IMG/VR virus record: IMGVR_UViG_3300003267_000167
Location: 1 to 54,190 of that record
Origin: a virus
Length of the DNA: 54,190 bases
Direction: 5' to 3' (one strand)
Of the stretch, positions 45,299 to 53,918 are shown piece after piece (the first letter of the stretch is position 1; every line of letters starts with the position of its first letter). The position numbers and the translations under genes are program-made. The notes under the pieces were generated by a model that saw only the letters and a list, made by a program, of their open reading frames with translations, had not been told where the DNA came from and searched no databases.

Positions 45299-45553
45299 AT
45301 GGCCATAATTCATAAAATCGAAATTTTCATCTTACGCGAAGGCGTACCGGACAAAAGCGCGTCCAAATGGGTCAAGGACGGCGAGTATGTAGGATTTCAG
45401 GCGTCCGACGTTCTGGCGACGGCGGACGGCCACATCGCGGCGCACCTGGCCAAAGGCAACCCGCCGGAGAGTTACGTTGCGATGTACACGACCGGGACGC
45501 GCTACATAATGCCGCCATTCGCGCGCCCGTCCGACCCGGAGGGCAAGCGATGA
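45299..45553 (+). CDS. small unknown protein
   Basis: An 84-residue protein starting at ATG 45299, one base after the previous stop; the longer frame from 45239 is rejected for overlap. Predicted strands (IIHKIEIFILREGV) and a helix (QASDVLATADGHIAAHLAKG). It overlaps the next gene by 4 bases. Confidence 0.5.
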   Translation: MAIIHKIEIFILREGVPDKSASKWVKDGEYVGFQASDVLATADGHIAAHLAKGNPPESYVAMYTTGTRYIMPPFARPSDPEGKR

Positions 45554-45795
45554 TTGCGACGGCCGAAGAGAATATAAAGGCGGGGGACCGCTCGATTTTG
45601 GTCTTTGGGTCGGCCTATCGTCTCTCTACCCTTACAAGTATCGAACCGGACGGCCTGGCGATGAATGACGCGCGCCCGGCCGAAGCCGTTGAAGTGTTGG
45701 CGCTTTACGGCGAAGGCGAAATTGACCGACCACAACCTATAGACACGATCGGAGCTGAGAGGCCGCAAGATATAGGGGGCGATCCATGTTTATGA
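45550..45795 (+). CDS. small unknown protein
   Basis: An 81-residue protein at ATG 45550 (ATGA overlap). It contains SILVFGSAYRLSTLTSIEPD and an acidic segment (LYGEGEIDRPQPIDTIGAER). Translationally coupled on both sides. Unknown. Confidence 0.5.
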   Translation: MIATAEENIKAGDRSILVFGSAYRLSTLTSIEPDGLAMNDARPAEAVEVLALYGEGEIDRPQPIDTIGAERPQDIGGDPCL

Positions 45796-45908
45796 TTCTT
45801 ATTTGCCGATTCTTTCATGGGAGCCGCTTTCATCTGTTAGACGATACGGACGGATGGCAAGTAATTCGTTGTCTCCGATGTGAGCGGCTTTATTATGTGG
45901 GTGAGTAA
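45786..45908 (+). CDS. very small protein before the terminase
   Basis: A 40-residue frame from ATG 45786 to TAA 45906-45908 (MFMILICRFFHGSRFHLL, then CLRCERLYYVGE), with CLRC and overlap of 10 bases with the previous gene and one with the next (TAATG). The chain of overlaps and the Cys pair suggest it is real. Confidence 0.45.
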   Translation: MFMILICRFFHGSRFHLLDDTDGWQVIRCLRCERLYYVGE

Positions 45909-46342
45909 TGTCTGAGAATTTCCCTAATGTTTCCCCGTACCAATGGACGCCGAAAAAACAGCAAGCCGCCGTTTTGCTGGCGGAAGGGTTCACGCATCAA
46001 AAGGTTGCCGAACGGGTAGGCGTCACAAAACGCACGATCACCAACTGGCTAGGAGAAATGGAATTTCGCAAGGAAGTGGACACCCTTAGCGTGATGGTCT
46101 CGATTGCCGGCCGGGCCGAACGCCTCCGGATGGCCATGCGCGCCTTCCGTCAGTTTGTTAAAGACGATGGCACGATTACAACGGAAAGAGACGCCCTTGA
46201 CTGGCTCAAATTCGCGCGGGACGAAACGGACGGGATCAAAACCGGCCTTGATGCCGCCTTCGCTAATGCTCTCGCATCTTTCACCGGATCAGGACAAGAT
46301 CGCCTTCGTGAGCCGGACGGCGGCGATTCACCGGGAACGTGA
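45908..46342 (+). CDS. terS: terminase small subunit
   Basis: A 144-residue protein immediately before the large terminase. Residues about 25-50 form a helix-turn-helix: QAAVLLAEGFTHQKVAERVG followed by VTKRTITNWL, the DNA-recognition element of small terminases that binds the packaging start site. A central helical region would form the oligomer ring. It overlaps the large-subunit frame by 77 bases, which is unusually long. Confidence 0.8.
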   Translation: MSENFPNVSPYQWTPKKQQAAVLLAEGFTHQKVAERVGVTKRTITNWLGEMEFRKEVDTLSVMVSIAGRAERLRMAMRAFRQFVKDDGTITTERDALDWLKFARDETDGIKTGLDAAFANALASFTGSGQDRLREPDGGDSPGT

Positions 46343-47759
46343 AGAGGCCGCCGAACAAGCGAAGGCATACGACGGACGCGCACACGCGCCCAAATTCCGC
46401 GGCGCAAACCTTACGATCCAATCCTACACCGGCCGCGAATGGTTACTGTCCGGACCTTCCGAAACGGGCAAGACCTGGGCGACGCTTTGGCGGCTTGATT
46501 CCCTTCTCCGCGCCACGCCAGGCGCAAAAGCAACCCTACTGAGGAAAGTACAGGCGGACATTCATGGAACTGTGATTGTCACCTGGCAGGCGATACAGCT
46601 TTTGCGCGAAGCTATGGGCGAAGTGCCGGCGCAGGAATACGGCGGACAAAAGCCCAACTTTTACACCTACCCGAACGGCGCGCGTCTTTGGTGCGGCGGC
46701 CTTGACCACGCCTCAAAGATTCTTTCCGGCGAAAGGGATTGGATTTACGTTAATCAGGCGGAAGAGTTGGCCAAGGAAGATTGGGAGACCTTGACCACGC
46801 GCACGACCGGCCGCGGGGCCGTCACGCCGACGCCTATGCTTTTCGGGGACTGCAACCCAGGGGGCGAAGATCATTGGATACAAAAGCGCGAAGATTTAAA
46901 GCTCTTTCACTCAAGGCATGTTGATAACCCTTCGTTGTATGACGACGCCGGCAACATCACGCCGCAAGGCCGCCGGTCAATGGCGACGCTGATGGCCTTA
47001 ACGGGCGTCCGAAAGAAGCGGCTTTATCATGGCCTATGGGTCGGCGCGGAGGGGTTATTCTTTGAGCATTACGACCCGGAGGACACGCGGATTGTCATTC
47101 CGCCGCTTGACTTCCTTCCGGGCGATTGGCCGGTATGGGGGGCGCTTGATTGGGGCCACAAACACCCCTTGGCCTTCGGCCTCTTCGCCGAAGATAACGA
47201 GGGGAACATTCACCTTGTTTGGGAGCATGTCCAAGCGGGATGGCTAATCCCCTACCATTGCCGGGCGATTCGTGAAGGCTTGAAACGCTTCGGCGTTTGG
47301 CCGGAAAAGCTAGAGACGATCGCGGCCGGCCATGACGTGTTCACCACGACCGGCGGGAGTCATTTGGAGGATTTGAAAACCAAGGCCATGCAATTCGCCG
47401 ATTCCAAAGACCCGGTTACGAAGCAAGACAACGGGTTGATTCTGGATTACGCGAACATAGACCGGAAGCAAGGGGCGGCGGAATTAACGCTCCGGATCGG
47501 CAACCCGTCGCCGGGGCTACAGATTGAGCCGACCCTTAAAATTTGGTCACACTGTACGCGGACCGTTGCAACCCTAGCCCGAATGGTACACAATCCGCGC
47601 GACCCTGAAGACGTATTGAAAGTGAACGCCGACCCTCTCACAGCGGAAGGCGGGGACGACGCATACGATATGCTCCGGTATGGCGTCATGGTGAAGGCCG
47701 GCGGCGCTTCCTACGTGCCGGCGGTCGGCGGATCGCGCGGCACCTACCAAACGTTATGA
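46266..47759 (+). CDS. terL: terminase large subunit
   Basis: A 497-residue packaging motor. Walker A GPSETGKT lies at residues 63-70, a Walker B-like strand (WIYVNQAEEL) at about 158-168, the coupling motif region GDCNPGG near 193, and the RNase H-type nuclease starts with WGALDWGHKHPLAFGLF near 292. The frame extends upstream to 46104, but ATG 46266 (alternative 46251) is the first start that leaves a normal N-terminal length. The protein pumps DNA into the prohead and cuts it. Neighbours TerS and portal confirm it. Confidence 0.88.
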   Translation: MLSHLSPDQDKIAFVSRTAAIHREREEAAEQAKAYDGRAHAPKFRGANLTIQSYTGREWLLSGPSETGKTWATLWRLDSLLRATPGAKATLLRKVQADIHGTVIVTWQAIQLLREAMGEVPAQEYGGQKPNFYTYPNGARLWCGGLDHASKILSGERDWIYVNQAEELAKEDWETLTTRTTGRGAVTPTPMLFGDCNPGGEDHWIQKREDLKLFHSRHVDNPSLYDDAGNITPQGRRSMATLMALTGVRKKRLYHGLWVGAEGLFFEHYDPEDTRIVIPPLDFLPGDWPVWGALDWGHKHPLAFGLFAEDNEGNIHLVWEHVQAGWLIPYHCRAIREGLKRFGVWPEKLETIAAGHDVFTTTGGSHLEDLKTKAMQFADSKDPVTKQDNGLILDYANIDRKQGAAELTLRIGNPSPGLQIEPTLKIWSHCTRTVATLARMVHNPRDPEDVLKVNADPLTAEGGDDAYDMLRYGVMVKAGGASYVPAVGGSRGTYQTL

Positions 47760-47941
47760 CGCTTCAATGCCACAAATGCCGGAAGGTTCACGCATTGACA
47801 CTTTCGAGCGGCGCGCGTATCGTTTCGCTTGTTCGGTTTACGTGCAATGGCCTTTTCAATGGCCAGGCTTGCGGGAAGGTCATAACGTACCGGCCGCGGG
47901 CAACCAAGACGCCGCGCACGTCGGCGCAGACACATGATTAA
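47756..47941 (+). CDS. Com-like zinc protein
   Basis: A 61-residue protein overlapping the terminase stop (ATGA). Four cysteines, C5, C8, C30 and C39, form a small zinc finger as in Mu Com, a translational activator of the mom DNA-modification gene. The C-terminus is basic (RPRATKTPRTSAQTHD), suiting RNA binding. A structured non-coding region follows. The Com comparison is based on size and Cys layout. Confidence 0.5.
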   Translation: MTLQCHKCRKVHALTLSSGARIVSLVRFTCNGLFNGQACGKVITYRPRATKTPRTSAQTHD

Positions 47942-48283
47942 GACGACGTTGATTGAAATACACTGGCAATGACCTTTGACCGGAACCGCGCAAGAGTCCG
48001 GCAAAGTGAGCCGACAAGAGGGCAAGACGTCGCGCGGGATTTCTTGCCCGACGCCTTTGAAATTGCATCATCCTTTCTGATAATAGGCGTGTTCTTTTGC
48101 GGAGAGTGCCTATTATTGAATGGGCGATATTAGCCACAAGGGGCGGCAATGTGGCTATGGCCGGCGTCATTATTGGGTGAGTGACGCCGGCCGCTTCCCT
48201 TCTCAACTTCCTTCGCAGTCGCGGGCCACTCTTCAGGCTTCGTGCAAACTCCGGCTTGATGCAACCGGAACGAAGCGCGAGCT
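47942..48283 (+). promoter_or_regulatory. 342-base non-coding region with four consecutive hairpins before the portal gene
   Basis: No gene is seen. Perfect stems: GGGCAAG/CTTGCCC (48020-48026 with 48043-48049), ATAATAGGC/GCCTATTAT (48080-48088 with 48108-48116), TAGCCACA/TGTGGCTA (48131-48138 with 48150-48157) and GGCCGGCGTCA/TGACGCCGGCC (48159-48169 with 48182-48192). None has a T-tract. It could be a late-gene leader, a structured RNA or the packaging site. Confidence 0.6.
48057..48084 (+). promoter_or_regulatory. candidate promoter of the head operon
   Basis: TTGAAA (48057-48062), a 16-base spacer and GATAAT (48079-48084), inside the hairpin region. The leader would carry the last two hairpins. 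Confidence 0.45.
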
Positions 48284-49738
48284 ATGGCTAAGCGACGAAA
48301 CCAAGCAAAACTCCGGATCGTTCCACAACCCGACGCCCCCGCGGACGTCGCGCCCGTGGACGGCGGCCGCGAATACGTTGCCGCGTCAGGCGTGAGCTTC
48401 GCCGAACGCGGCACGGTCCTACCGTCTACCACGATCAACGAAGATTGCCTTGACCCGAAAATATACCGCCTCATGGGTCATGACCCGGAGGTTGCCAAAG
48501 ACCTTTGGCTATTGGTTTCGTCCGTCCTGGCGGACGGTCCTAGCCTGAAGGGCGTTGAGCTTCCGGAGACCGACGCGCGGGCGGAGACCGCGAACAAGTT
48601 TTATGAGTTCCACAAACGCAACCTTGAGGGGTTGGAAAAGCCGCTTGCCGACACGCTGGAAAAGCTTTTGAAAGAGGCCATTCAATACGGCAACAAGGTC
48701 GCCGAACAGACATGGCAACTGATGGAGGACGGACCCGACGCCGGCCTTGCCCGTCATAAGTCAATCAAGGTCAAAAGCCGGTCGGCCGTTCAATTCGTCG
48801 TGGATAAGTTTTGGAACGTCCTGGGGCTAATGCCGACGCTTTACGGCAACACGACGCCGGGCGCGATCATTCCCCGTTCAAAGTTTGTCGTCCTGACGTT
48901 GCGCGAAGAGGACGAAGACCCGCGGGGGACGTCATGGCTACGGCCGGCCGCGAACGGTTGGAAGTTTAAGCAGGAAACATGGCCTATTTTCTTTCGGTTT
49001 TTAAAGCGCGTCGCCATTCCCTCTTTAGTCGGCAAGACCGCGCCAGGCAGTAAGGATGAACGGGTCATTGACGCGGACGGAAACCCCGTCATGGTGAATG
49101 GCAAGCCCAAGGTAATACGCCCGCAGGACGTCCTGTTAAACGCGCTAGTCAATTTTGAAAATTCCGTTGCGATCGTCGTCCCGCCCGGCGCGGAGGTTGA
49201 CCCGCTCGAAACCACGCACCAGGGCGAACTGTACGAACGGACCATTGAAATCTGTAATACGGAAATCACAAACGGCATTCTCTCGCAGACCCGCGCGACC
49301 AACGAAGCGCAGCACGGAAGCAAGGCGGACAGCACGACCGCCATGACGATCCTTGATTTAATCATTTGGTATCTGAAGGGGAAAATCTGTTACACGGTCG
49401 CGCATGACATTATGTTGCCGATTCACCTGGCCAACTTCGGAAACCAAGACCTTGACCTTTTGCCCGTCTGTACCCTGGGGGACTCCGAACGCAAAGATTG
49501 GGCGACCGACGCGACCGCCGCCGCGGAGCTATTCGGCAAAGTCACCCCGTCGCAATGGCTCGCGCTATTAACGCAACTTGGCGTCCCTCCGCCGGAAGAG
49601 GGGGAAGAGTTACCCGCGGCCGCGCCAATGCCGCCAGCGGGCAATATGCCGCCGCCAGGGGGTAAGGGCGACCCGGCCGAAGAGACGAAGCCGCCCGCGA
49701 AAGACGATCAACCAAACGAGGGAGGGCAAGCCAAGTGA
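48284..49738 (+). CDS. portal protein (Mu gp29 / DUF935-like)
   Basis: A 484-residue portal directly after the terminase genes. Features of the DUF935 portals are 'YRLMGHDPEVAKDLWLLVSS' and EKPLADTLEKLLKEAIQYGN followed by KVAEQTW, then a central strand region (GNTTPGAIIPRSKFVVLTLR, SWLRPAANGWKFKQETW). The C-terminal 60 residues are Pro/Gly-rich (PPPEEGEELPAAAPMPPAGN). The portal forms the dodecameric DNA channel. The stop overlaps the protease GTG (GTGA). Confidence 0.78.
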   Translation: MAKRRNQAKLRIVPQPDAPADVAPVDGGREYVAASGVSFAERGTVLPSTTINEDCLDPKIYRLMGHDPEVAKDLWLLVSSVLADGPSLKGVELPETDARAETANKFYEFHKRNLEGLEKPLADTLEKLLKEAIQYGNKVAEQTWQLMEDGPDAGLARHKSIKVKSRSAVQFVVDKFWNVLGLMPTLYGNTTPGAIIPRSKFVVLTLREEDEDPRGTSWLRPAANGWKFKQETWPIFFRFLKRVAIPSLVGKTAPGSKDERVIDADGNPVMVNGKPKVIRPQDVLLNALVNFENSVAIVVPPGAEVDPLETTHQGELYERTIEICNTEITNGILSQTRATNEAQHGSKADSTTAMTILDLIIWYLKGKICYTVAHDIMLPIHLANFGNQDLDLLPVCTLGDSERKDWATDATAAAELFGKVTPSQWLALLTQLGVPPPEEGEELPAAAPMPPAGNMPPPGGKGDPAEETKPPAKDDQPNEGGQAK

Positions 49739-51159
49739 GCGGACGCCTTTTTAGTCTCGCGTGTCAACAAGTGTGGCTGTGCCGGCCTGACGTCGTGGAG
49801 ACCTATTTACAGATCATTGACCGCGAACAGACCGGCGACTTTGAAGCGGTCGCGAAGAAACGGTCTCGCTACTTGGACAACGCCGACGCGGCGCGCAAGC
49901 GGGATGGGGTCGCAATAATCGAAGTCCTGGGGCCGATTGTCCGGCGGGCCGACTTCTTTACGGAAGTGAGCGGCGGGGCGTCCGTGGAATCGTTGGCGCG
50001 CGACTTTGAGACCGCGCTTAATGACAACAAGATTAAGGCGATCGTTTTGGAAATGGACTCCCCAGGGGGCGAAGCCGGCGGCATCAACGAATTTAGCCAA
50101 ATGGTCTTTGACGCCCGCGGCAAGAAACCGATCGTTGCCTACGTTGACGGGGAGGCGGCGAGCGCGGCGTACTGGATTGCGAGCGCGGCGGATGAAATCA
50201 TCGCGGAGCCTACTGCAATCCTGGGGTCAATCGGCGTCGTGGCGAAAATCGCCAACCCGGACGCCAAGCGCGCGACGGACGTAAAGTTTATTTCCTCACA
50301 GTCCCCGAACAAGCAAGCCAACCCGAACACGGAGGCGGGGGCCGAACAGTGGCAAAACTTGGTTGACCACATGGCGGAGGTCTTTATCTCCGCGGTCGCG
50401 CGAAATCGCGCGGTCTCCGAAGAGACGGTCTTAAACGATTTCGGCGCGGGCGGCCTTTTGGTCGGACGCCGCGCAGTAGAAGCGGGCCTGGCCGACCGGC
50501 TAGGGTCGTTTGAATCAACCCTAGACGAACTTGCGGCCGGCGTCTGGACTCCGCCGAAGCGGGAGGCCAAACGACCCGGCGCGCAATCGGAGGAAAAAAT
50601 CATGGCAGACAGTCAAGACATGGGCGTCATTGACCGCATTAAGGCGCTATTGAACGGCGACAAGCCGGCCGCCACGACGGACCCGGCGAAGCCGGCCGCC
50701 ACGACGGACGACCAGCAAGCGCGCATTGCGGCGCTTGAGGCCGACGCGCGCAAGGGGCGCGAAGAGGCGGAAAAGGCGCGTCAGGACGCGGCCAGGGCGC
50801 AAGCCGACGCGATCAAGGCGCGGGCGGAGGCGTTCGCGGAGGCGTCAATCTCCGCCGGCAAGGCGCTCCCCGCCGAGCGGGCGACGATGATTGACCGCTA
50901 CATTTGTTATGCCGCGGACGACCTGGCCATGCCGGTCGCGGAGGGCCAACCGTCGCGCGTTGACCGCTACAAGGCCGACCTTGAGGCGCGCAAGGCGCAT
51001 GCCATGTTCGCCGAACAAGTGCCGGAGAAAGAGGCGGCCGCTAAGGCGGTCGCGACCGACAAGGGCGGCGAAGCCGGCGGCGAACTGACCGAAGCGCGGA
51101 GAAAAGAATTGCTGGCGCACACGTCCCTTGGTCAGACCGTCCTGGGGAGCGCGAGCTAA
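49735..51159 (+). CDS. S49-family prohead protease with C-terminal scaffold domain
   Basis: A 474-residue protein starting with GTG 49735. Residues about 50-260 match SppA/lambda gpC-type S49 peptidases: VLEMDSPGGEAGG, then YVDGEAASAAYWIASAADEI with nucleophile Ser143, 'AILGSIGVVAKI', and Lys193 in SPNKQAN as the probable base. The rest is a helical, Ala/Glu/Lys-rich scaffold-like domain, for which an internal start is visible at 50602. In lambda the equivalent pair is C and Nu3. The protease matures the prohead. Confidence 0.85.
   Translation: MSGRLFSLACQQVWLCRPDVVETYLQIIDREQTGDFEAVAKKRSRYLDNADAARKRDGVAIIEVLGPIVRRADFFTEVSGGASVESLARDFETALNDNKIKAIVLEMDSPGGEAGGINEFSQMVFDARGKKPIVAYVDGEAASAAYWIASAADEIIAEPTAILGSIGVVAKIANPDAKRATDVKFISSQSPNKQANPNTEAGAEQWQNLVDHMAEVFISAVARNRAVSEETVLNDFGAGGLLVGRRAVEAGLADRLGSFESTLDELAAGVWTPPKREAKRPGAQSEEKIMADSQDMGVIDRIKALLNGDKPAATTDPAKPAATTDDQQARIAALEADARKGREEAEKARQDAARAQADAIKARAEAFAEASISAGKALPAERATMIDRYICYAADDLAMPVAEGQPSRVDRYKADLEARKAHAMFAEQVPEKEAAAKAVATDKGGEAGGELTEARRKELLAHTSLGQTVLGSAS
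50602..51159 (+). CDS. nested scaffold protein (Nu3-like internal start)
   Basis: ATG 50602, in frame with the protease, has a strong ribosome site (GGAGGAAAAAATC). The 185-residue product is the helical C-terminal domain: coiled coil (IAALEADARKGREEAEKARQ, about 48-67), then AEASISAGKALPAERATMID and a conserved-looking end (ELLAHTSLGQTVLGSAS). Lambda Nu3 is made the same way from within C. The separate product would be the internal scaffold for capsid assembly. Confidence 0.7.
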   Translation: MADSQDMGVIDRIKALLNGDKPAATTDPAKPAATTDDQQARIAALEADARKGREEAEKARQDAARAQADAIKARAEAFAEASISAGKALPAERATMIDRYICYAADDLAMPVAEGQPSRVDRYKADLEARKAHAMFAEQVPEKEAAAKAVATDKGGEAGGELTEARRKELLAHTSLGQTVLGSAS

Positions 51160-51222
51160 CCGCAGACCATCGGCGCGACTCTCCCCGCGCTTTCACGATC
51201 AACCCACAACCCGGAGGGCAGC

Positions 51223-51651
51223 ATGGCCACATCAGCAACGAACACTTTCCAAAACACCAAGCTTGAGCCGGCGCGGGCGTGTGACGCCAGGACCGAAGCC
51301 GTACCCTTCGGCGCGTCGCTAACCGTCGCCAAGGGGACGGCCGTAGCGCGCAAGGCGTCGGACAATAAATGGTATCCCTACAATGACGCCGGGAGCGGCG
51401 GCCTTGAAGTGTGCCGCGGTCTTGCTCAGTACAGTTTCGTGACGGACTCAGGCGGCAACGTCTTTTACGGCACGTCGGCCGTCAGTGAGCAGGGGACGGC
51501 CGGCGAACTGACCGCGCCTATTTACGTCCAAGGGGACTTTTTCGGGGCCGACCTGACCGGCTTTGACGCGGCCGCAATGGCGGACCTAAACGGCCATCTC
51601 ATTTACGGGGACGACCTGGCGGACGCAAACGCGATGGTCCACATCGGGTAA
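51223..51651 (+). CDS. head decoration protein
   Basis: A 142-residue protein between the protease/scaffold and the major capsid, the place of lambda gpD. It is beta-rich, with 'VPFGASLTVAKGTAVARKAS', YPYNDAGSGGLEVCRGLAQY and a C-terminal GHLIYGDDLADANAMVHIG. It starts behind CCGGAGGGCAGC. Its role would be to stabilise the expanded capsid at three-fold sites. Confidence 0.7.
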   Translation: MATSATNTFQNTKLEPARACDARTEAVPFGASLTVAKGTAVARKASDNKWYPYNDAGSGGLEVCRGLAQYSFVTDSGGNVFYGTSAVSEQGTAGELTAPIYVQGDFFGADLTGFDAAAMADLNGHLIYGDDLADANAMVHIG

Positions 51652-51699
51652 GTGAAGGGCGACCCGATACCAAAGACAATTTTCAAGGAGTGAAAAATC

Positions 51700-52722
51700 A
51701 TGGCTACCTTCATTTATCCCAGCAACGGCGAGTTGTCACAGATCGCCCAGACCAAGATTCCCAACCTGACGAAAGACCGGCCGATTTTCCGGATTCTGCC
51801 AATCATTACGAAGGATTGGGACGTCTTGCGCTGGGAGCAAAAGGACAATTACGTAGGCTTGCAGCAAGTCCGCGGCCTTAACGGTCGGCCGGGGCGCGTG
51901 GCGCGCGTCGGCGCGAAGCAATACACCATGACGCCCGGCGTTTACGGCGAGTTCACGACCGGCGACGAATTGGAACTGACCCGCCGCCGCCAATTCGGCA
52001 GCTACGGCAACGCGCCAATCTCCGTTGACGATATTGTCATGGAGTGCCAAGACCAGTTGCTAGGCCGGCGTCTTGACCGGATTGAAAAAATCGGTTGGGA
52101 CTTGCTGACCGCCGGGACGTTTAGCGTAGCGGGGCCGGATGGTGTCACCATGCACACGGACACCTTCACCTTGCAAACCGCTTCGGCGGCGGTCCCCTGG
52201 GCGACCTTCGCGACCGCCACGCCGCTTAAGGATTTTCGCGCGGTCCAACTGCTTTCGCGCGGAATTTCCGTGAGTTTCGGCGCGGACGCGGAAGCGTACA
52301 TGAATCGCGTCACGTTTAACAATCTCGTGGCAAACACCAACACGGCGGACTTGGCCGGCCGCCGCACGTCGGGCTTGCAAACGGTCTTAACGCAAAACGA
52401 GATTAACAACATTCTGGCCGGCGAAGGCTTGCCGCAGATCGTCGTCTTTGACGGCGGGTATCTGGACTCAAGCGGCACGTTTCAACCCTTCATTCCTAAC
52501 TCAAAGGTTACGATCGTCGGCCGGCGGTTGGACGGGGCGGCCATCGGTAATTACGTGTACACCCGGAACGCCAACAATGAAGGGATGGCACCCGGACCGT
52601 ACATGTTCGTCAAGGACACGCTCAACGAATATGTGCCGCGAACGTTGGAAGTCCATGACGGGCACAACGGCGGGCCGATCCTTGAGTATCCGGGCGCGGT
52701 CGTAGTTCTGACCGTCTCTTAA
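51700..52722 (+). CDS. major capsid protein (lambda gpE-like)
   Basis: A 340-residue capsid protein. 'PIFRILPIITKDWDVLRWEQ', then GLQQVRGLNGRPGRVARVG, 'YGEFTTGDELELTRRRQFGS' and SKVTIVGRRLDGAAIGNYVY followed by TRNA are typical of the lambda gpE family. The fold is HK97-like. It starts behind AAGGAGTGAAAAATC and is followed by a strong terminator with seven T. Confidence 0.9.
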   Translation: MATFIYPSNGELSQIAQTKIPNLTKDRPIFRILPIITKDWDVLRWEQKDNYVGLQQVRGLNGRPGRVARVGAKQYTMTPGVYGEFTTGDELELTRRRQFGSYGNAPISVDDIVMECQDQLLGRRLDRIEKIGWDLLTAGTFSVAGPDGVTMHTDTFTLQTASAAVPWATFATATPLKDFRAVQLLSRGISVSFGADAEAYMNRVTFNNLVANTNTADLAGRRTSGLQTVLTQNEINNILAGEGLPQIVVFDGGYLDSSGTFQPFIPNSKVTIVGRRLDGAAIGNYVYTRNANNEGMAPGPYMFVKDTLNEYVPRTLEVHDGHNGGPILEYPGAVVVLTVS

Positions 52723-52758
52723 TTTCTTTCCCGCGGTGCTACTAAGGCAACTATTCAC

Positions 52759-52796
52759 CCGCCAGCGCGGCCGCGCGCTTCGCTGGCGGTTTTTTT
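52759..52796 (+). terminator. strong terminator after the major capsid gene
   Basis: CCGCCAGCG (52759-52767) pairs with CGCTGGCGG (52781-52789) followed by seven T (52790-52796). It lies 37 bases after the capsid stop and could lower expression of downstream tail genes. Confidence 0.9.
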
Positions 52797-52806
52797 GGAG
52801 GCAATC

Positions 52807-53214
52807 ATGGCAGAGCAGAACGAAGCGAAGGCGGCCGGCGGCGGCAAGCATTACGTGGTCATGCATGGGACCGTGGCGTTGCCGGAGAAAGAGGCGGTGT
52901 ATCAGGGCAACATCGTTGAGTCGCGCGACTTCGGCGACCAACTGCAACGGCATTTGGACAACGGGGCGATACGTGAGGCGACGCCCGCGGAGGTCCGGGC
53001 GGGCCGTGCCGGCGCGGTCGGCGAGGTCACGCTTGAGGATCAAATCAAAAACGAAGAGGCCGAAATTGAGGCCGGCAAGGCGCGCATTGAGCAGTTACGC
53101 GGGCAGATCGCGGAGCGCGACGCGCGGGCCGACCACGCGGCAAGGAAGGCCGCCGACAAGGCCAAGCAAGGCGTCCAGACGTCGCCGGCCGGCCGGGTTG
53201 CCGAAAACAAGTAA
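52807..53214 (+). CDS. head accessory protein with coiled coil
   Basis: A 135-residue protein from ATG 52807 behind GGAGGCAATC. The first half is strand-rich (HYVVMHGTVALPEKEAVYQG, 'IVESRDFGDQLQRHLDNGAI'), the second a coiled coil (about 75-115, LEDQIKNEEAEIEAGKARIE). It may be a small head-joining or internal protein; the family is unknown. Confidence 0.6.
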   Translation: MAEQNEAKAAGGGKHYVVMHGTVALPEKEAVYQGNIVESRDFGDQLQRHLDNGAIREATPAEVRAGRAGAVGEVTLEDQIKNEEAEIEAGKARIEQLRGQIAERDARADHAARKAADKAKQGVQTSPAGRVAENK

Positions 53215-53220
53215 ACCCCT

Positions 53221-53703
53221 ATGCCGACCAGCGCAGACATTACGGCGGCCGTCGCCTTGACGGATATCGAGGGCGAACGCCTCAAGGGCGCGATCCGTGC
53301 CAGTAGCGTCTATCTCGAAACGCCGGAGCTGTACACCGACGCGGGCGACTTGATAGACGATCTCATTGGCGTTGATTTGACGCCTCCGCTATCGGCCGAC
53401 GCCCTGAAGTCGAAACACCTGGCGGCCATCGTCGCCGCGCTCGATACGCTGGGAGACGGGACGGTTGGCGTCAAGGGCGGCAGGTACGGGGCGGACTATT
53501 CGCAAACGCGGGACCGGGACGCCCTTATCGCCGAAGCCTTGGGCACGCTCTACGCCGCGCCGTTTTTCGGCGTGTTGGAAGACGGATCATCGGGGAGCTA
53601 TGCCGCCAGGACGATGAACGAAGTTACTTGCTGCGCCTTCTGTCTGTCCTGGCCGTGTAACTGCATCCAGCGGCCAACGGGCGGCGGTTGGGCGGCATGC
53701 TAG
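53221..53703 (+). CDS. head-tail connector candidate with Cys-rich C-terminus
   Basis: A 160-residue protein in the place of head-completion genes. The N-terminal 120 residues are helical with LTDIEGERLKGAIRASSVYL and 'ALKSKHLAAIVAALDTLGDG', compatible with a gp6-like connector. The C-terminus holds six Cys (CCAFCLSWPCNC near 137-148 and the final C), which is unusual and may bind metal or form disulphides. Confidence 0.5.
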   Translation: MPTSADITAAVALTDIEGERLKGAIRASSVYLETPELYTDAGDLIDDLIGVDLTPPLSADALKSKHLAAIVAALDTLGDGTVGVKGGRYGADYSQTRDRDALIAEALGTLYAAPFFGVLEDGSSGSYAARTMNEVTCCAFCLSWPCNCIQRPTGGGWAAC

Positions 53704-53918
53704 CGAGTTCGCGCCGCTTTCTTGCTCTTTGCAGCCAAGGAAATCGTCTTGAATCAAGCGTCAAGCTTGAGACGCACGGGCGGTAACTTTGGATTGTGTA
53801 ACTTGAGCAAATGAAGTGAAGGGACTTCATTTGATGATCTAGCAATCGCAACCTTTACGACCGGGCGCTTGGCACGGGTAAGACCGACCGGGCGCGGGAA
53901 GCGGCGCGATCACACACT
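53704..53918 (+). promoter_or_regulatory. 215-base non-coding region with one 10-bp hairpin
   Basis: No gene is seen. CAAATGAAGT (53808-53817) pairs perfectly with ACTTCATTTG (53824-53833), loop GAAGGG, without T-tract. GACCGGGCGC occurs twice (about 53859 and 53887). No good promoter was found. Confidence 0.45.

Noticed and set aside
48130-48474. Open minus-strand frame of 114 codons
   Set aside because: It covers a hairpin-rich non-coding region and the start of the portal gene, has no ribosome site and is a mirror of GC-rich coding bias.
49735-51159. S49 peptidase as a host SppA-type signal peptide peptidase
   Set aside because: It lies between portal and decoration genes, lacks membrane helices, and carries a scaffold-like C-terminus with an internal start.
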